64,000 bases of DNA, taken from Metridium senile (taxonomy: Eukaryota > Cnidaria > Anthozoa > Actiniaria > Metridiidae). Below are positions 27,501-38,800 of this stretch, one piece after another (position 1 is the stretch's first letter; every line of letters starts with the position of its first letter). The stretch is taken from positions 22,286,811 through 22,350,810 of the forward strand of contig OX459095.1 of assembly GCA_949775045.1 (NCBI GenBank), read 5' to 3'. The notes under the pieces are model-generated. The model ran no database searches and was not told the DNA's origin. It saw only the letters and a list, made by a program, of their open reading frames with translations. Both the position numbers and the translations under genes were made by a program.

Positions 27501-29788
27501 TTTATACAAGAATTTGCATTTTTTTTTTCGGTTGTGAATTGTGTATATATAAGACTCGCGGCTAGGTAAATATTCGCCCGATAACCACTTCGCCTTCGGC
27601 GAATAATTGTTAAATATTACACATCAAACTGTCTAATAAAATATATATATATCCACGTTGATCGCTGCAAAAATGACCGAGTAGTGATCACTAAAATAAC
27701 TAACTTTTGTAAGAAAACATTTTTAACAATTTTTTACTAGAACTGTGACGTCATTGATGCCGGTGAACAAACTGTCCCGTGGGCAACTCCCAGTGCTGCA
27801 CGAGAGAGACTGAATCCTAGCATTACGTCATCGAGTACGATATCACACGGGTCAATACCAGAATGTATCCAAACTGATCATGGACTGATTGTCACCGACA
27901 GAGGGAGATATCAGGTGGGAATTACTTATTTACTCATTTATTATTTACGTTCATTTAGTATCCATGTTTATTCATTGATTAAGCCTGGTTCACACTAGAG
28001 TAGTTTCACATAAGCCGGTTCTTGTATGCTAATGTGTTTCTTATATGCTAATGAGGTCGTTGACAAGAAATATAACGAATTCACGTGCATACGTTGTTAT
28101 AATAGAAAGTGTGTACTTCATTTCTATTTTTTTATTAAACAAAAGTAACACCATAAGCCAGCGATGCATTCTGTACTTATTTCTTAACTTATTTATTGAT
28201 TTTCTAAGAAAGACTGTAATTGTGTTTTTCTATTGTAACAACATATGCACGTGAATTCGTTATATTTCTTGTCAACGACCTCATTAGCATATAAGAAACA
28301 CATTAGCATACAAGAACCGGCTTATGTGAAACTACTCTACTAATGACATCAACATAAGCAACATGCGCAGACTCAGTTGGGCTTCATTTAATGTTGATTG
28401 TTTGTTTACTTATCCATTTATTTATGTATTAAGGCAGTCAGTCAGTCATCTCTTCATTGATCGGGTCATCCATCAATACAACTATCCATCATTCAATCAT
28501 CAAATCATTTATTCATTCATTCATTCATTCATTCATTCATGCATTCATTTATTTATTCATTCATTCATTTATACATTTATACATGCATTGATTCATACAT
28601 TTATTATTGATTGATTTATTCATTCATTATTCATTAGTCAGTCATTCGTTTGGTTAATTTTCCATTGAGGGATTTGATTTCCTTTACAAAACATGATATT
28701 TCTTATTGATACAAATCGATACTTAATCGTTCTTTACTGTGCAGATGATCAATGGTCTTCGTCGATTTGAGGTCCAGTACACTGGCGATCCTGAATTACA
28801 ACCCATACGAAGCTACGAAAACCCGACTTTAGTTCGATTTCTTTATCATTTCTCGACGTATTTAAACTCAAAGGTACGTAAATATATTAACTAATCGATA
28901 TCACTTCGTGTTTCGTTGGCGCGTAATCTGAAAGTATTGATTAGTTTGTGATATCATACGTTTATAGAGCAAAGCTTGCTTGGTCAACAACGGTTTGGAG
29001 CTGGTGGTGTAAGCCCTTTCTAGGTGGAAGAGCTGTTGGATTGCGTGCGCGGCCCTGCTTGAACCACACCCTTGTTCTCACGGGAGACTCTGCTATAGGT
29101 TGACATACAGTGACGTATTTTGTTATGGTTTTGCCAACCAACCATTGTTAAAAGAACAAAGAAAATTAAAAAATATTTTGTTTAAATGGTTGACAAATTA
29201 GCATCACAATGCCAACACTTAAAAACCTAGTCACACACTCACACTCGTACGCCTAGAGTCTCAATCCTGACGATCAGCCATGCAGGTGGCTAGCCCAGCA
29301 ATGCTGGCAGCGTCTACATCTCTCTTTAGGGTGTGAATGAAAGCTGCAGAAACACGAAATATATTTATTTCAATTTAAAGTAAAAACTTGTATTTCTGTT
29401 CTTTTATTAGATTGGTGACAGACTACATAACATGTACTCATCACCAGGCTACCTGAGTAGTATAGCATACAGGCTATCACCATGTCTACATAACACTACC
29501 CATGATCCCCTGAGAAACGCAGTTCCAAGTACCCCTTCCCATAATGCAAGCATAACCTCAGCTAGTACCCAGTCTTCAAGCGTACCTATACCAAGGATAA
29601 GCCTGCGATTTCTGGCTTCCTACAAGACCATGTTTTATTTTTTGATGTTTTATTTGCTGTGTAAATTATTTTCGTTAGGCCTGTTAACGATACTAGCTTT
29701 GTTTATTTTAGTTCTTTTTTTCTCTATATTAACCAACGTTTGTCCTGTCTATGACACAGGAGACGAAGTGCAAAAAAAACTGTTTTAA
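12526..29788 (+). CDS. SMPD4: SMPD4, neutral sphingomyelinase 3 (18 exons)
   Basis: Family role: an ER and nuclear-envelope membrane protein reported to cleave sphingomyelin to ceramide and phosphocholine. Exons: 12526-12546, 12702-12788, 13903-14109, 15134-15242, 16118-16182, 17889-18037, 20835-20988, 21513-21584, 22429-22562, 23166-23256, 24060-24157, 24816-24939, 25495-25534, 25993-26132, 27032-27244, 27741-27914, 28745-28873, 29411-29788. Every junction is GT/AG and phases join to one 794-aa frame, close to the human protein (about 830-870 aa). Family blocks seen: PLLYHNKIQ and [68 protein letters not shown], and [11 protein letters not shown] just before a hydrophobic C-terminal span (about 742-776) that is probably the membrane anchor. 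No residue-level catalytic claim is made; the family lacks the usual sphingomyelinase motif. Introns 4-6 are mostly simple repeats. AATAAA near 29924. Confidence 0.95.
13051..13275. repeat. Two tandem 130-bp units in SMPD4 intron 2
   Basis: The word AGGAATTTTGATTT starts at 13051 and again at 13181. Both units continue with CATGTGAATTTCCAC and CCTATATATCAT, so this is a diverged direct duplication with period 130. Confidence 0.6.
14160..14310 (-). mobile_element. Penelope-type terminal fragment, copy 1
   Basis: Read on the minus strand it shares about 150 bp with 51803-52040 and 53190-53335, including AACTAGCGAGTAAACTAG, TTTGATATAAATGATAGG and AATGAAATTTGTAACACC. It ends in a GATGAAGGGCTAAAGCTC word (plus orientation) that resembles a degenerate hammerhead core. 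Assignment to Penelope-like elements is inferred from that resemblance. Confidence 0.45.
14901..15070. mobile_element. AGTCGGGCTAG MITE, copy 1
   Basis: Inverted ends AGTCGGGCTAG and CTAGCCCGACT enclose a GTAT/ATCT microsatellite and the segment GGCCCCATGATGCTTTGGGA. A near-identical copy lies in reverse orientation at 43907-44081. Confidence 0.65.
15304..15892. repeat. GAT microsatellite and 23-bp minisatellite
   Basis: GAT-rich DNA to about 15412, then about 19 units of a 23-bp repeat, ATGATGAGGATGGTGATGATGTT. Some units carry a GAAGATGTTTG variant, and this variant recurs at two places, so blocks have been duplicated together. Lies in SMPD4 intron 4. Confidence 0.9.
15912..17345. repeat. 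CAAT-derived higher-order satellite
   Basis: Starts as (CAAT)n, becomes blocks of about 100-150 bp with CATT, CAAG and CAAT runs plus TTTATTGGTCAAATTTTAGA, and ends (about 16970-17340) as six units of a 64-bp repeat containing CAGCCACTCCATCAGTGAAT. It spans most of SMPD4 intron 5, also covers exon 5 (16118-16182) within its outer limits, and leaves the exon intact. Confidence 0.85.
18046..19145. repeat. GAT/GGT compound satellite in SMPD4 intron 6
   Basis: About 1.1 kb of GAT and GGT trinucleotides in a repeating order of roughly 110-150 bp (GACAATGGTGGTGGTGGTAA, then GATGAATTATGATGATG, then AATAGTGATGATGATAATGA). Long His- or Asp-rich frames across it are composition artefacts. Confidence 0.9.
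19188..20684. mobile_element. 1.5-kb TTAA element with nested MITE
   Basis: Ends GGATATACAGGACAC and GTGTCCTGTATATCC are perfect inverted copies, bordered by TTAA at 19184-19187 and 20685-20688. The interior has no transposase and includes a separate TTA-flanked element at 19981-20507. The TTAA target links it to the 2-kb fold-backs, but the terminal sequence differs. Confidence 0.65.
19981..20507. mobile_element. PIF/Harbinger-like MITE (GGCCCCATTCGCACTAG)
   Basis: The 17-bp end GGCCCCATTCGCACTAG is perfectly inverted at the right. Direct TTA borders both sides. The interior repeats the words CCAAACTTTG and CAAATTTTG in both orientations. Non-coding. Confidence 0.75.
20700..20766. repeat. 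GAT microsatellite
   Basis: Short GATGAT-rich tract just before SMPD4 exon 7. Confidence 0.7.
21104..21335. mobile_element. GTCAAACGGC fold-back MITE
   Basis: Ends GTCAAACGGC and GCCGTTTGAC. The interior is built almost entirely from the 9-11-bp word TGATAGTTGATGATAGTT in both orientations, giving a dense self-complementary structure. Confidence 0.6.
21649..21962. mobile_element. G-tract-capped fold-back element, copy 1
   Basis: Left end CCTGGGGGGACTCCCTTATA and right end TATAAGGGAGTCCCCCCCAG are inverted, each followed inward by CTCGTCG or CGACGAG. The interior repeats words like CTTTTAGGGT. Related elements at 37744-38064 and 60613-60925 share the G cap, the CTCG(T/A)CG block and TTTTAGGG or CCCTAA(A/G) words. 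Confidence 0.6.
21965..22232. repeat. GGT microsatellite
   Basis: GGT/GAT trinucleotide tract in SMPD4 intron 8. It creates Gly-, Val- and His-only frames that are not genes. Confidence 0.9.
22742..23102. mobile_element. TTAA-flanked MITE (GGTGTTTCC ends)
   Basis: Ends GGTGTTTCC and GGAAACACC, bordered by TTAA at 22738-22741 and 23103-23106. The right 75 bp recur at about 56072-56143 (GCTAAATGAAAATG, AGTGTGGTCAATAAAAAACT), so the family is dispersed. Confidence 0.7.
23522..23755. mobile_element. ACACCTA-family fold-back MITE, copy 2
   Basis: Arms GTACACCTAATTGCAGTAAG and CTTACTGCAAGTAGGTGTAT, with centre GAGAGTTCAGCTTGAGTGATC-like as in the copy at 9443-9637. Contains a short internal duplication of the word AAAATAGAACATTT. 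Confidence 0.7.
24290..24490. mobile_element. Diverged fragment of ACAAC(A/T)TTCGCGTCC element
   Basis: Shares CCTGATTTGCATAACTTTTA, TTGAAAATTTTAGTAAAATA and ATTCGCGTCC, in the same order, with 31040-31262 and 39634-39965. It ends with a CATATTGTATATTAA word inverted relative to the first half. More diverged than the other two. Confidence 0.5.
25047..25316. repeat. (GTTT)n then (GTTC)n microsatellite
   Basis: About 130 bp of GTTT followed by about 130 bp of GTTC with mixed units at the junction, in SMPD4 intron 12. All plus frames stay open, reading Cys-Leu-Phe-Val or Arg-Ser-Phe-Val. Confidence 0.95.
25569..25790. mobile_element. Fold-back MITE (AAACGGCTTCAACAT)
   Basis: GCCTGAGCAAACGGCTTCAA at the left and GCCGTTCGCCCGGGCC at the right. 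The unit AAACGGCTTCAACATTGCC also occurs internally in both orientations, as if two copies had fused head to head. Confidence 0.55.
26170..26403. mobile_element. Fold-back MITE (AGGGTTTTCYGATTTA)
   Basis: Left AGGGTTTTCCGATTTACC pairs with right TTAAATCAGAAAACCCT. A second inner pair (ACTAATAGTGCCAGATGATA against TATCTGGTACTATTAGTACC) nests inside. Non-coding, in SMPD4 intron 14. Confidence 0.6.
26615..26950. repeat. ATC-rich microsatellite
   Basis: CATCAT and TTATCATC tracts with TCAGTTATCATCATC-type units near the right end. In SMPD4 intron 14. Confidence 0.85.
27998..28337. mobile_element. TA-flanked fold-back MITE, copy 2
   Basis: Left end GAGTAGTTTCACATAAGCCG; about 90 bp are inverted at the right, with TA on both sides. 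Two ATGCTAATG words per arm and a GTCGTTGACAAG block match the layout of 878-1205. Confidence 0.75.
28436..28640. repeat. CATT microsatellite
   Basis: Tract of CATT and TTAT tetranucleotides in SMPD4 intron 16. Confidence 0.8.
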
Positions 29789-30414
29789 GTTCATAAGCTT
29801 GCACAACTCAGCAGTCAAACGACTACACATGCGTGGCAAGATTTTCACAGCGGTAAATTTGCCATTGCAAACATTAGGAATTTCAGACTACAGTGTTTGA
29901 AGTCGACTTATAACAAATTCCTTGAATAAATAAGCTTGAAGTTTCGTATACATCACCTATATTATATTGTAAAGCTACCATTAGTTTGCACTTTTGTATT
30001 TTTGTTTAAATTTTGAGAAAAAGTGATGAAAGTCGTACACTCCATCGTATTTTATAGAGTCCGTACGAATGTCAGATTTGTGTGCTGGATCATTTTACTT
30101 GTTGTTGTTGTTTTTTTCGCGCATGCGTAGTCGTTTGACCGCTGTCCTAAGCTTGCACATATATAATGTTGGCACTTTCGAAACGAGCAGGAGTCAAAGA
30201 GTATGTCAAAGTTTAGACTACTTCGATGAGTCGGACCCAGTACGCCTTTGTCTATTTTGGTTTAACCTGGGACCGACTTATAAAATCAGTCTAGTCAAAG
30301 TTAGTATGTTGTATGATTTTCCGTTGCGATATCAATAAGTGTTATGAGCTTTTTTCTGTTTAAAATTTACCAATCATACAATCTTTGTTATTATTTGGTA
30401 CCTTAGCTCATAGC

Positions 30415-30700
30415 TTTAGTTCTTATGAGAAAATAACTCTGAAATCAGGTAGACTAATTTGATTATGCCTTATCAAATGGTAAAAGTTTTTTTTTGCAAC
30501 TACAACGACATTCTTGCAGTGCTCGTTTCCAAATTGGCTAGAGTCTGAGTAATTTTCGCAATGAGAAAATAAATCTCAAAATTGGTAATATAGTTATTTG
30601 ATTTTGCCTTATCAAATGATAAACGTTTTTTAAATTAAAATCTTGTCCTTTCAGTGCTCGTTTCGAAAGTAGCTAGAGTTTGGTTTGTTTTCGTAATGTT
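30415..30700. repeat. Diverged tandem duplication, about 135 bp
   Basis: The series ATGAGAAAATAA, TTGCCTTATCAAATG(A/G)TAAA, CAGTGCTCGTTTC and GGCTAGAGT/AGCTAGAGT is read twice in the same order, starting near 30425 and 30560. Confidence 0.55.
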
Positions 30701-31039
30701 TGGAGAAAAAAGATATAGTAAGATATATATAAAACTGCTTAGCTATCCAGATAGTGCCACAGTATTTTCTCAATAAAAAAGAAAGGTTGTATGTAATGAA
30801 TGGTTTGAATAGAGGTGTACATAAGTGGTATTGCAGGGCTTTATAGACTTCATATACACAGTCCGACTTACTTTATATAATTTAAAAGGTTTCTAGTGTA
30901 TTTTTTTAAATGAATTTCTCGAAGTTCATAGACAAGTTGACTAGTGTCAACAGTCTCGTATTTGTTCCGTACTTCAACATACGAGCAGCTAAAACCAGCG
31001 CTTCGTTGGTGAAGTTTTTGCACTTAATTTAAACAGTAT

Positions 31040-31262
31040 TAAAAAATTCATGAATAATTAATGAGACATTTTCAAAAGAAATCATGACCATGACGAGTGT
31101 TGTAAATCTGATACTGGTAATTTTACGGCAAAATCTATTTTAAACTTGAAAATTTTGGTAAAATATGAAAGAGCTAACCTAGACATTTTTTAAGTCAGTT
31201 TACAACATTCGCGTCCGTGTTGTATCGCCGATACAACACGGCCGCTCATGTTGTAAACACTA
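31040..31262. mobile_element. Truncated ACAACATTCGCGTCC element
   Basis: Shares TTCATGAATAATTAATGAGA, CATTTTCAAAAGAAATCATG, GGTAAAATATGAAAGAGCTA and CAACATTCGCGTCCGTGTTG with 39634-39965 at near identity. It lacks the segment after the left third and the terminal inverted copy, so it is internally deleted. Confidence 0.65.
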
Positions 31263-32640
31263 CATACAGCACCGGTCACTCCGGTCAAAAGCTGCGTTTT
31301 CGTTGGCGCCCTATAATACAGTACCGCTATTGTTAGTTTAGGTTTAGGGCAATTGTTTGGAAAGACTCTATTGTTTTTTTAAACCAATCTAGAGAAGGTC
31401 ATCTAGGTCCTTCCAAAGGTGTATTCGACCGTTTCTATGATCACCAAATTTTCGTATTTTGTGACAGAACGGGAAAATCAAAATAATTGCGATCTAATTC
31501 ACTAACTTTACTCCAAAAGCGTGTAATTCGTGAAATACCCTATCTGTAATAGTACACTTTTCTTACATCGAAAGCTATACATAAGTCAATCATAAAGTTC
31601 GCCAATCACACAAATTCTACAAATATTCTATATCCTTTATTATTTTTTCCTACAATTTCCTACTATTTTTCCATTCCTTATTCTTTATTTTTTCACGATA
31701 TCTTTTAACGTCAGTCACTGAGGATGGTCACGGTCAGATTTTGTTACGTAGTCCATATTCCTTTGTCTATAGTCCACCAGTCTGAATATTATCCGAGGAA
31801 ATATTAGATTACAAAAAACAAACAAACGCTAGCAAGGAGCTTTATTAGTTTATTTGCTTCGTCTAGGAACTCGTTTATTTCGTCTATTAACTATGTTTCG
31901 TTATTGCTCTAGTTTTCGACATTAAAGAGTTTAAGTCCGTGAGGTAAGTAAAATACGTACATAAGTTTAGCATTGGGTTGTTTAAAACACCTAATATGTT
32001 GCAGAAAGACGTAAGACTGGCAGTTGGACCGGCTAAATCGTTGCTTTCATTTGCTGCAACGTACACCAGGTGCCTCGGTACCGATTTGCACTTGTAAACC
32101 CGAATTAAAATGGTCGGCGATTTACTTATTTTCCTTTAGAAACTATGGTTACATTTATAGGTTTATTCAATTTACCATGCATGATGAATACTCTCTACTC
32201 ATTTGAGCGTTTCGGGTTACAGTAGCTAGTGTAAACGTTCTGTACATATATTATACATTTGTAGATTTTGAAAAACAGTCCTTGCTATGTAAATTCTGCA
32301 CCGACTTGCCTCTTTATTGTGAGTTGCAGCCCTCGTCCCGGCCTTACTGAGGTTTTCGGTCTCGACATTCCATGATGAGGGGGCATGCAGTACACAAAGG
32401 ACTGGACTTTGGACTGGACTCTGGACTGGACTTTGGACTATATTACAGTACCTTTATAGTAGCTTTTGTTGCCACAATCCAACAAAACTAACATGCTTCC
32501 AAATAATCCAGGCTGGGAGAGGCTCGCTCACGTCATCGCTGGCTCACAAAAACTACTTCTGCCGAAACTGATTCTGATTCTGATTCTGATTCTCAACTGA
32601 TCTGATTCGGTTATCACATAATGGAAATTGTTCGTGTAAC

Positions 32641-32706
32641 CCTAGCCTGAGTATCAGGCTCTCTGGGATGTTCCCCTCGGTCGAAGGCCTGATCCCCAGG
32701 CTAGTG
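32641..32706. repeat. Short fold-back (CCTAGCCTGAGTATCAGG)
   Basis: CTAGCCTGAGTATCAGGCTC pairs with AGGCCTGATCCCCAGGCTAG. A 65-bp hairpin-forming repeat; non-coding. Confidence 0.5.
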
Positions 32707-32818
32707 TAACCCCGCCATAAAGGCATAGTGTTTTGTACTGTAGAAATTATAGAAACATTTATCATTATTCAACAGGGATCAGCTACATAACGTTGTCATT
32801 TGCTATAGTAAACAGAAT

Positions 32819-35800
32819 ATGAAGACGTACTGTTTTATCCTACCTGTGTTGTTCCTGGTAACAGTTTGTCAAGGTTAGTTCTATCTATTGGGGCAGTAAT
32901 CCAGAACCTTGCGAAAGCTGCATTTTGGTTGGCCCCCTAATAGGTGGAATAGCAGGATTGCAACCATTCTCACAGGAGAGCAAATTGAACAAAAGGACCA
33001 CCAGTCACGGTGATGGTTTTCTTTTGTCAAGACCGCCAGCATGGTTGCCGTTTCTTTTGTTCAATTCACTCTCCTGAGAATGGTTACAATTGCTGCGTTA
33101 TGGTTGCCCCCCCTAATAGGTGATCGGAGTATTTACAAATGTCGGTATTGTGATGCTAATTTTCCAACCATTTTAGCAATAGATTTTTTAATAGGCTTGG
33201 TTCTAAAAACAAACAAACTAGCTACGCCTACTGTACGCGTCACTGTTTAGGTTTAGGACAATTGTTTAGAAGCTGATTCTATTGTTGTTGTTTTGTTTTC
33301 TTTGGTGCATGGATTGTCCTTTTTTACTATTTTTTATATTTTGGGGTGACATGGGTGGTGTAGTAGTTTACCGCACGCCTCTCTTATATCTCTCTCATCG
33401 GGCTTCCTGTGGTGAGGAAAAAAAAACGAGCGGGGGCTCGTCCCCAGTCCTTCCCTGACAAATATTTAAACACAGGAATCCCGATCGCGTCAACAAAGGA
33501 ATCCCTAAGGAGTAGCATGCGGAGGAGGCTTGGTGGTGTAGTGGTTTACCGCGCGCCTCTCGCGTGTGGATGACGGGATGTTCAACTGATATTCTGATTC
33601 TTTCCAACTAAAAATGACAGAGGTTTATTAAATGAGGATCCTTGATGAAGTAATCCTGCTATTTTGTTATTTCTTGATAGATATCCTAGGTGATGCTAAC
33701 GTTAAATTCGATGAAAACTTACTGCCACAAGAGGGTATGTAAGTTGAATGAGATATTGATAATTTTAGGGAGTGTGCAAAAATTAGGTAAGGCCCCCCTT
33801 ATGAAACAAAACATTGGTTTGAACGCACCCCTACTTTTGTATTTATCCATTCTTTCATTCATTGATTTAATGATAATTATTAAGTCATTATTTAATTTAT
33901 TCTTTAACTTAATTGTTTGTTTATCCATTCATTGATCATTGATTTATTGATTTGATAATCATCATTAATAGATTCATTTATATTGCAAATGATCGTTGTA
34001 GCAGCTATTGAAATATAATTTTAAGAAATTACAAAATGACAATCTTTAGTTTGTAAACATGTTTTGGCGAAATCGCTCGCAATCGTCAGTGAGTTTTATT
34101 GAAGATGTGAACTGTATATAACTAAAAAGGAATTAACATAATTGACAATTGATAATTGAAAAATTATTCCATTGGGAAGTAAACTAAACTTTAAGCGTGA
34201 TGTTAGAGTGGTATAATTTAATTGTTGATTTAGAAAGGGGCTGACTTACTTAATGTGCAACGCCACCTTCAGTTTCAACTGGCTATTTTGAAACGTTTTG
34301 AAATGTTGAACTGGTATTCATTTATATACTGTTTTTTTATATGTTTTCTCAGGAAGAGTACTCATACGATACAATGGAACATGGGCCTATCTCATGGACC
34401 CCTACAGGACTTATTTTGATCAAATGCTTAACGCGTTTGTAATTTGCCGACAGTTGGGATACACCAAAGCTAAAAGAGCATACCGAATTATACCCTTTTA
34501 CGATAATTACACTCAGTATCCTTTCAAAGTTTCCTGCACAGGAGAAGAAAGCAACATAAACCAGTGCAAGCAGTTTCAAAGTGATACGTCGTCTGATATC
34601 TATGTTACCTATGTTGTGTGTGGTTTTATTACTCCAGGTACGGGAAAGGAAGTCCATTAAAACACATTATCTTAATACGCTCGACCTCATCAATTGCCCT
34701 ATTTCATTATGACGTCACGATGTGTTTTAGTGGGGGATAGAATCGCCGAAAACAATGGTAATTTCAACTAAATCTTCTTTCTCTTTGAAAATTGAGCTTT
34801 AAATTATCTAATTTTTATGTATATGTTATGTGTCTATGTTTATACTTTCATATTTATGGCATTTTGTTGTCATTTCTTTCCTATCCGTCTTGTAAATGCA
34901 ATTTTATCGTGTATTCTTGTATTGTTGTTATGAATCTGTCCCCCACTGGCGACCATGATCCTTAGCGTTAGAACAATAGAATGTTTTGATGTGACGTCAT
35001 AATGAAATAGGACAATTATCGTAATCATTATCATCATTGTGAATGTCATCGTTATTATCACTATTATTGTTATTTTTATCATCATCATTGTTATCATCAT
35101 TGTCATCATCATTATTGCTACCATTGTCATTGTTATCATTATCATCAATGTAGATGAGGCATGATCGTCCGGGGTGGTGTATTCTTGAGAAAGACTGATG
35201 GTGTTGATGTCTGACGTACATCAGAGGTACTTCTGAGACCATTCAACGCATATTACGACCCTACAACATTCGCGTTGCTCACAAGCCTACTATGACATTA
35301 AGACGTTACGTTTATTGACTAACGTTAAGGACAAAGACGAACCCATTAACAGACAAGGAGCTATTTACACAAAATAGCTTGTTCCGACTGTAACGCTACC
35401 TACATCGGTGAGACCGGCAGAAATTTTGAACACGAAACTAACTGAACATAAACGTGCCACGAAAAACAAAGACCCTAACAACCACATTGCGGAACATCAC
35501 AAACATACTGGCCACTCCATTAACTGGGACTCGGCCGCCTCCATTACACATTGCACCAACTATCACCAACGCCGACTACTTGAAAGCTGGTACACCGGCT
35601 TAGAACAAAAGCCACTTAACCGTTGCATAACACTACCGGCTTCCTACAATAGACTCATTAACGACTTCAAGCTTTCCGCTAACACAATGACTAACACCTA
35701 CCCACGCATCAACAACAACATTCCGACGAACCAGACACATCAATTACACCGTTGTCTTTTCATTTTCTTTACTCTGAAGATGACTTCCGCTCAGGTTGTC

Positions 35801-38800
35801 GAAACGTCAGACATCAACACCATCAGTCTTTCTCAAGACTACACCACCCCGGACGATCATGCCTCATCTACATCGATTACACCTGGGATCAGACCATTCA
35901 CTCTTATTATCATCAATATTGTTGTTAACATGACTTGTTTTCCATTAATTTTTTCCAAAATCTTATAGATGAAAAAGCCGTACAAGCCCGTATTGTGAGA
36001 TCCAACTACAGTAATTACGGTGCAGTAGAGTTAAAGAATGTAGGTAAGAGTTGGACTCCAATATGCGCCGATACCGTTTCACAAGCATGGGATAGGCGAG
36101 ATGTCCAAGTCATCTGCAGAATGCTTGGTTTCAAAGGAGCCCTTGGTGCAACATATATCAAGAAACCTCGCAATTCAGGAGGTAGTTTCATCTTGAAGAA
36201 GTACCATTGTCGTGGAGATGAGAAGACAATTGGTGAATGTGCCTATGGTGTTCACTATTGGTATCCTTGTCCCACAGATGGGTATTATGCTGGTGCATTT
36301 TGCCTACAAAATGACTGTAAGTAATAGAAATAGTTGTGTATGATCATGAACATCGCTGAATATTAAGCAATTATATATTGTAATTGCAATTATAGAAGCC
36401 CAAAAACATTTCAACGAGATTTGAACTTGAAATAGTGTAGAAATCTTGTTAGACCTGTTATCCGTGTAGAATAGTATCTATCTATAAGAATAGATTCCTA
36501 TAAGATAAGAAGATACAATCACTAACAAAACTGGCCAAAATCACTGCATCTATAATTCGTTGCCTCATACCTCTACCGTGCGAAAAATTTTGAAACTTGA
36601 ATTGACAAGAAGATTAATAAAAAGAAACAAACAAATAACCAATAACAACAACAAAATATGGCCTTGTTCCTAACAAATTTGAGAAGAAGAATTGAGAACA
36701 CGAATTACAATTTTGAAAAACGTTTCTTTCGGAAAATACACCCTTTCAGAGAAACTTCGTCACCTTGAATTGAAAAGCCTACAAGCTAGAAGCGCAGAGG
36801 ACTATGGGTGACCTATATAAATTCTATAAGGACACAGGGATTTCATGGCCACATTGCTACACTTGTCAATCTGTTATTGAGAAATGACCGTTTTAACTTA
36901 TCAAACAACAAGAAAGGCGTTCCGAATGCACATTTAGTTTCTGAATTGATCCATGATCCTTTGCGCCACTAGCTTTTTTGCTTGTGTGTATACGTACCAT
37001 TACGACAGCCAGTTTGTCACTTCACTATTTACTCATCCACTACCGGTCCACTGTATGCCCTTTTCATTGCTATTATATTTTTCGAAATTTGCTTCTCATT
37101 CGAGGATCCCTTTTTCGTTATAATCAGTTGCGTTTTGGTGCTATAGTTTGGGCTATTTTATAGCCTATCTATCTAAGAAATTCTCATTGAGTTTCTCAAT
37201 ATTACCCACAGCTTCCTCGTCAGTTGAATATCGCTTGACGGGATCAGACGCAGCCAATCGAGGTCAAATAGAAATCAAATACAATGGAATGTGGGGCGCA
37301 ATATGTCCGTACCGAGAAGAAAGTGCAACTTTAAAGCAAACTGATGATTATATCTGTCGCACACTGGGCTACCTTGAACAGTATGATCGATATAGTGGTT
37401 GGTCATATAATCGCACCAAAACAGCTGTATCTTGGAATTATCAAATAACGTGTGACAATCAAGGGAACTGTGGTAATGTTAATGTATCACTGAAGTCAAT
37501 GCATTGCTTCTCTGATCGTTCGATGAATTGTAGAATTGGTAAGTCTTATGTACGACAATAACATGACTTTTGGAACACTGCAAAGACAGCTGAGTAGATG
37601 CAACTCAGTATATTGAGTTCAACTCTATAGAGAGTAAAAGTGAGGTTGAACTCAATATATTGAGTACCTTGTATTCAATCGCACATCTATATTTATCTTT
37701 ACTCTTTTAGTACAAGTATACAATAAGTACATAAGTACAATATTCCTGGGGTGGGGGGGGGGGGGGGGGGGGGGGGGGTGAAGTACCAGGGATGCTCGTC
37801 GAAAATTTTCAAAAATACCCCTAAAAGATTCCGGAAGTCTTTTAAAAAGGGAGTGGGTGGGTGAATTTTACCCCCTAAGAGATACCACACTAATTAATAA
37901 TATTAATATACGTATCAGAAGCGAACATCGATTAGCTCTTCTCTCCTTTTACGACACCCTAAGAGATACCAGAAATGCTAATTTTCAAAAATTGGCATTT
38001 GACGCCCTAAGATTTTTACCCCTTTTTCCCCGGAGTAACCCCCCCCCCCCCCCCCCCTCCCCGGACAAAATTACTTATATGAAATACGAGTTTTTTCTTC
38101 TTTAAATTAATCGTGAACGCTATAGTCAAACTCATGGTGGGATTATATTTCAATGAACAAGTAAAGTCCACATTGTATACCTTGAAAATGCTTCAAAAAT
38201 TGCTAACCAAAAATAATGACCCATAATTCCTTTCGGGGAAGGCGGTCAACTCAGCTGGATAATGATTTTCAGGTTCTGCAGTTCGTTACTCTGTGTCCAG
38301 TGGATGTGCCCCAGAGGTAAAAATCAACCGTACAGGACACTCTGAAAAAGAAAAACAACTTATTACGTAAGTAAACCTGAAATTAACTGCTGAAAAGTCA
38401 AACATCAGTAATAGGAACCCCAGGATCCAGAAATTTTTAATTGATTAGAACTCGCGCGTATATCGAACGAAATCAAGGATTGGGATTCCTGTGGCGAGTC
38501 GGCAATTTTTTTAAGGACCTTTTGGAGAAATTTTTTTTAAGGACCATTGGGGAAAAATGACAGGTCAAAAAAAGTAAAATAGAATCACTATAAGTCTTGA
38601 AAAATTAATTAACACTGTATGATAATGAACTGGGTGCGAACTGTTTTCAAAAAAACGTTCTTGATAGGTAATGGAATTCCTTTGAATTCACAGTACAACA
38701 GTACAACAGTATCTAATATAAGTAAATCCTTCAGAGGGAACTAGCCAATCAGTGCGAAGGGAGCTTAGTGCGTTCATGCTAACCTGACCGGGATAAAATG

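Larger units (their letters stand above)
29789..32818. other. Intergenic, SMPD4 3' flank to SRCR gene
   Basis: Begins with the SMPD4 3' UTR (AATAAA near 29924). No further gene is seen. It holds the tandem duplication at 30415-30700, a repeat fragment at 31040-31262, small GGACTGGACT and GATTCT microsatellites at 32400-32441 and 32570-32594, and a short fold-back at 32641-32706. Confidence 0.5.

Noticed and set aside
27540..27625. Palindrome TTCGCCTTCGGCGAA as a terminator or riboswitch
   Set aside because: Intronic in a eukaryotic gene; similar CGCCTTCGGC turns occur in fold-back repeats near 39870, so it is most likely repeat debris.
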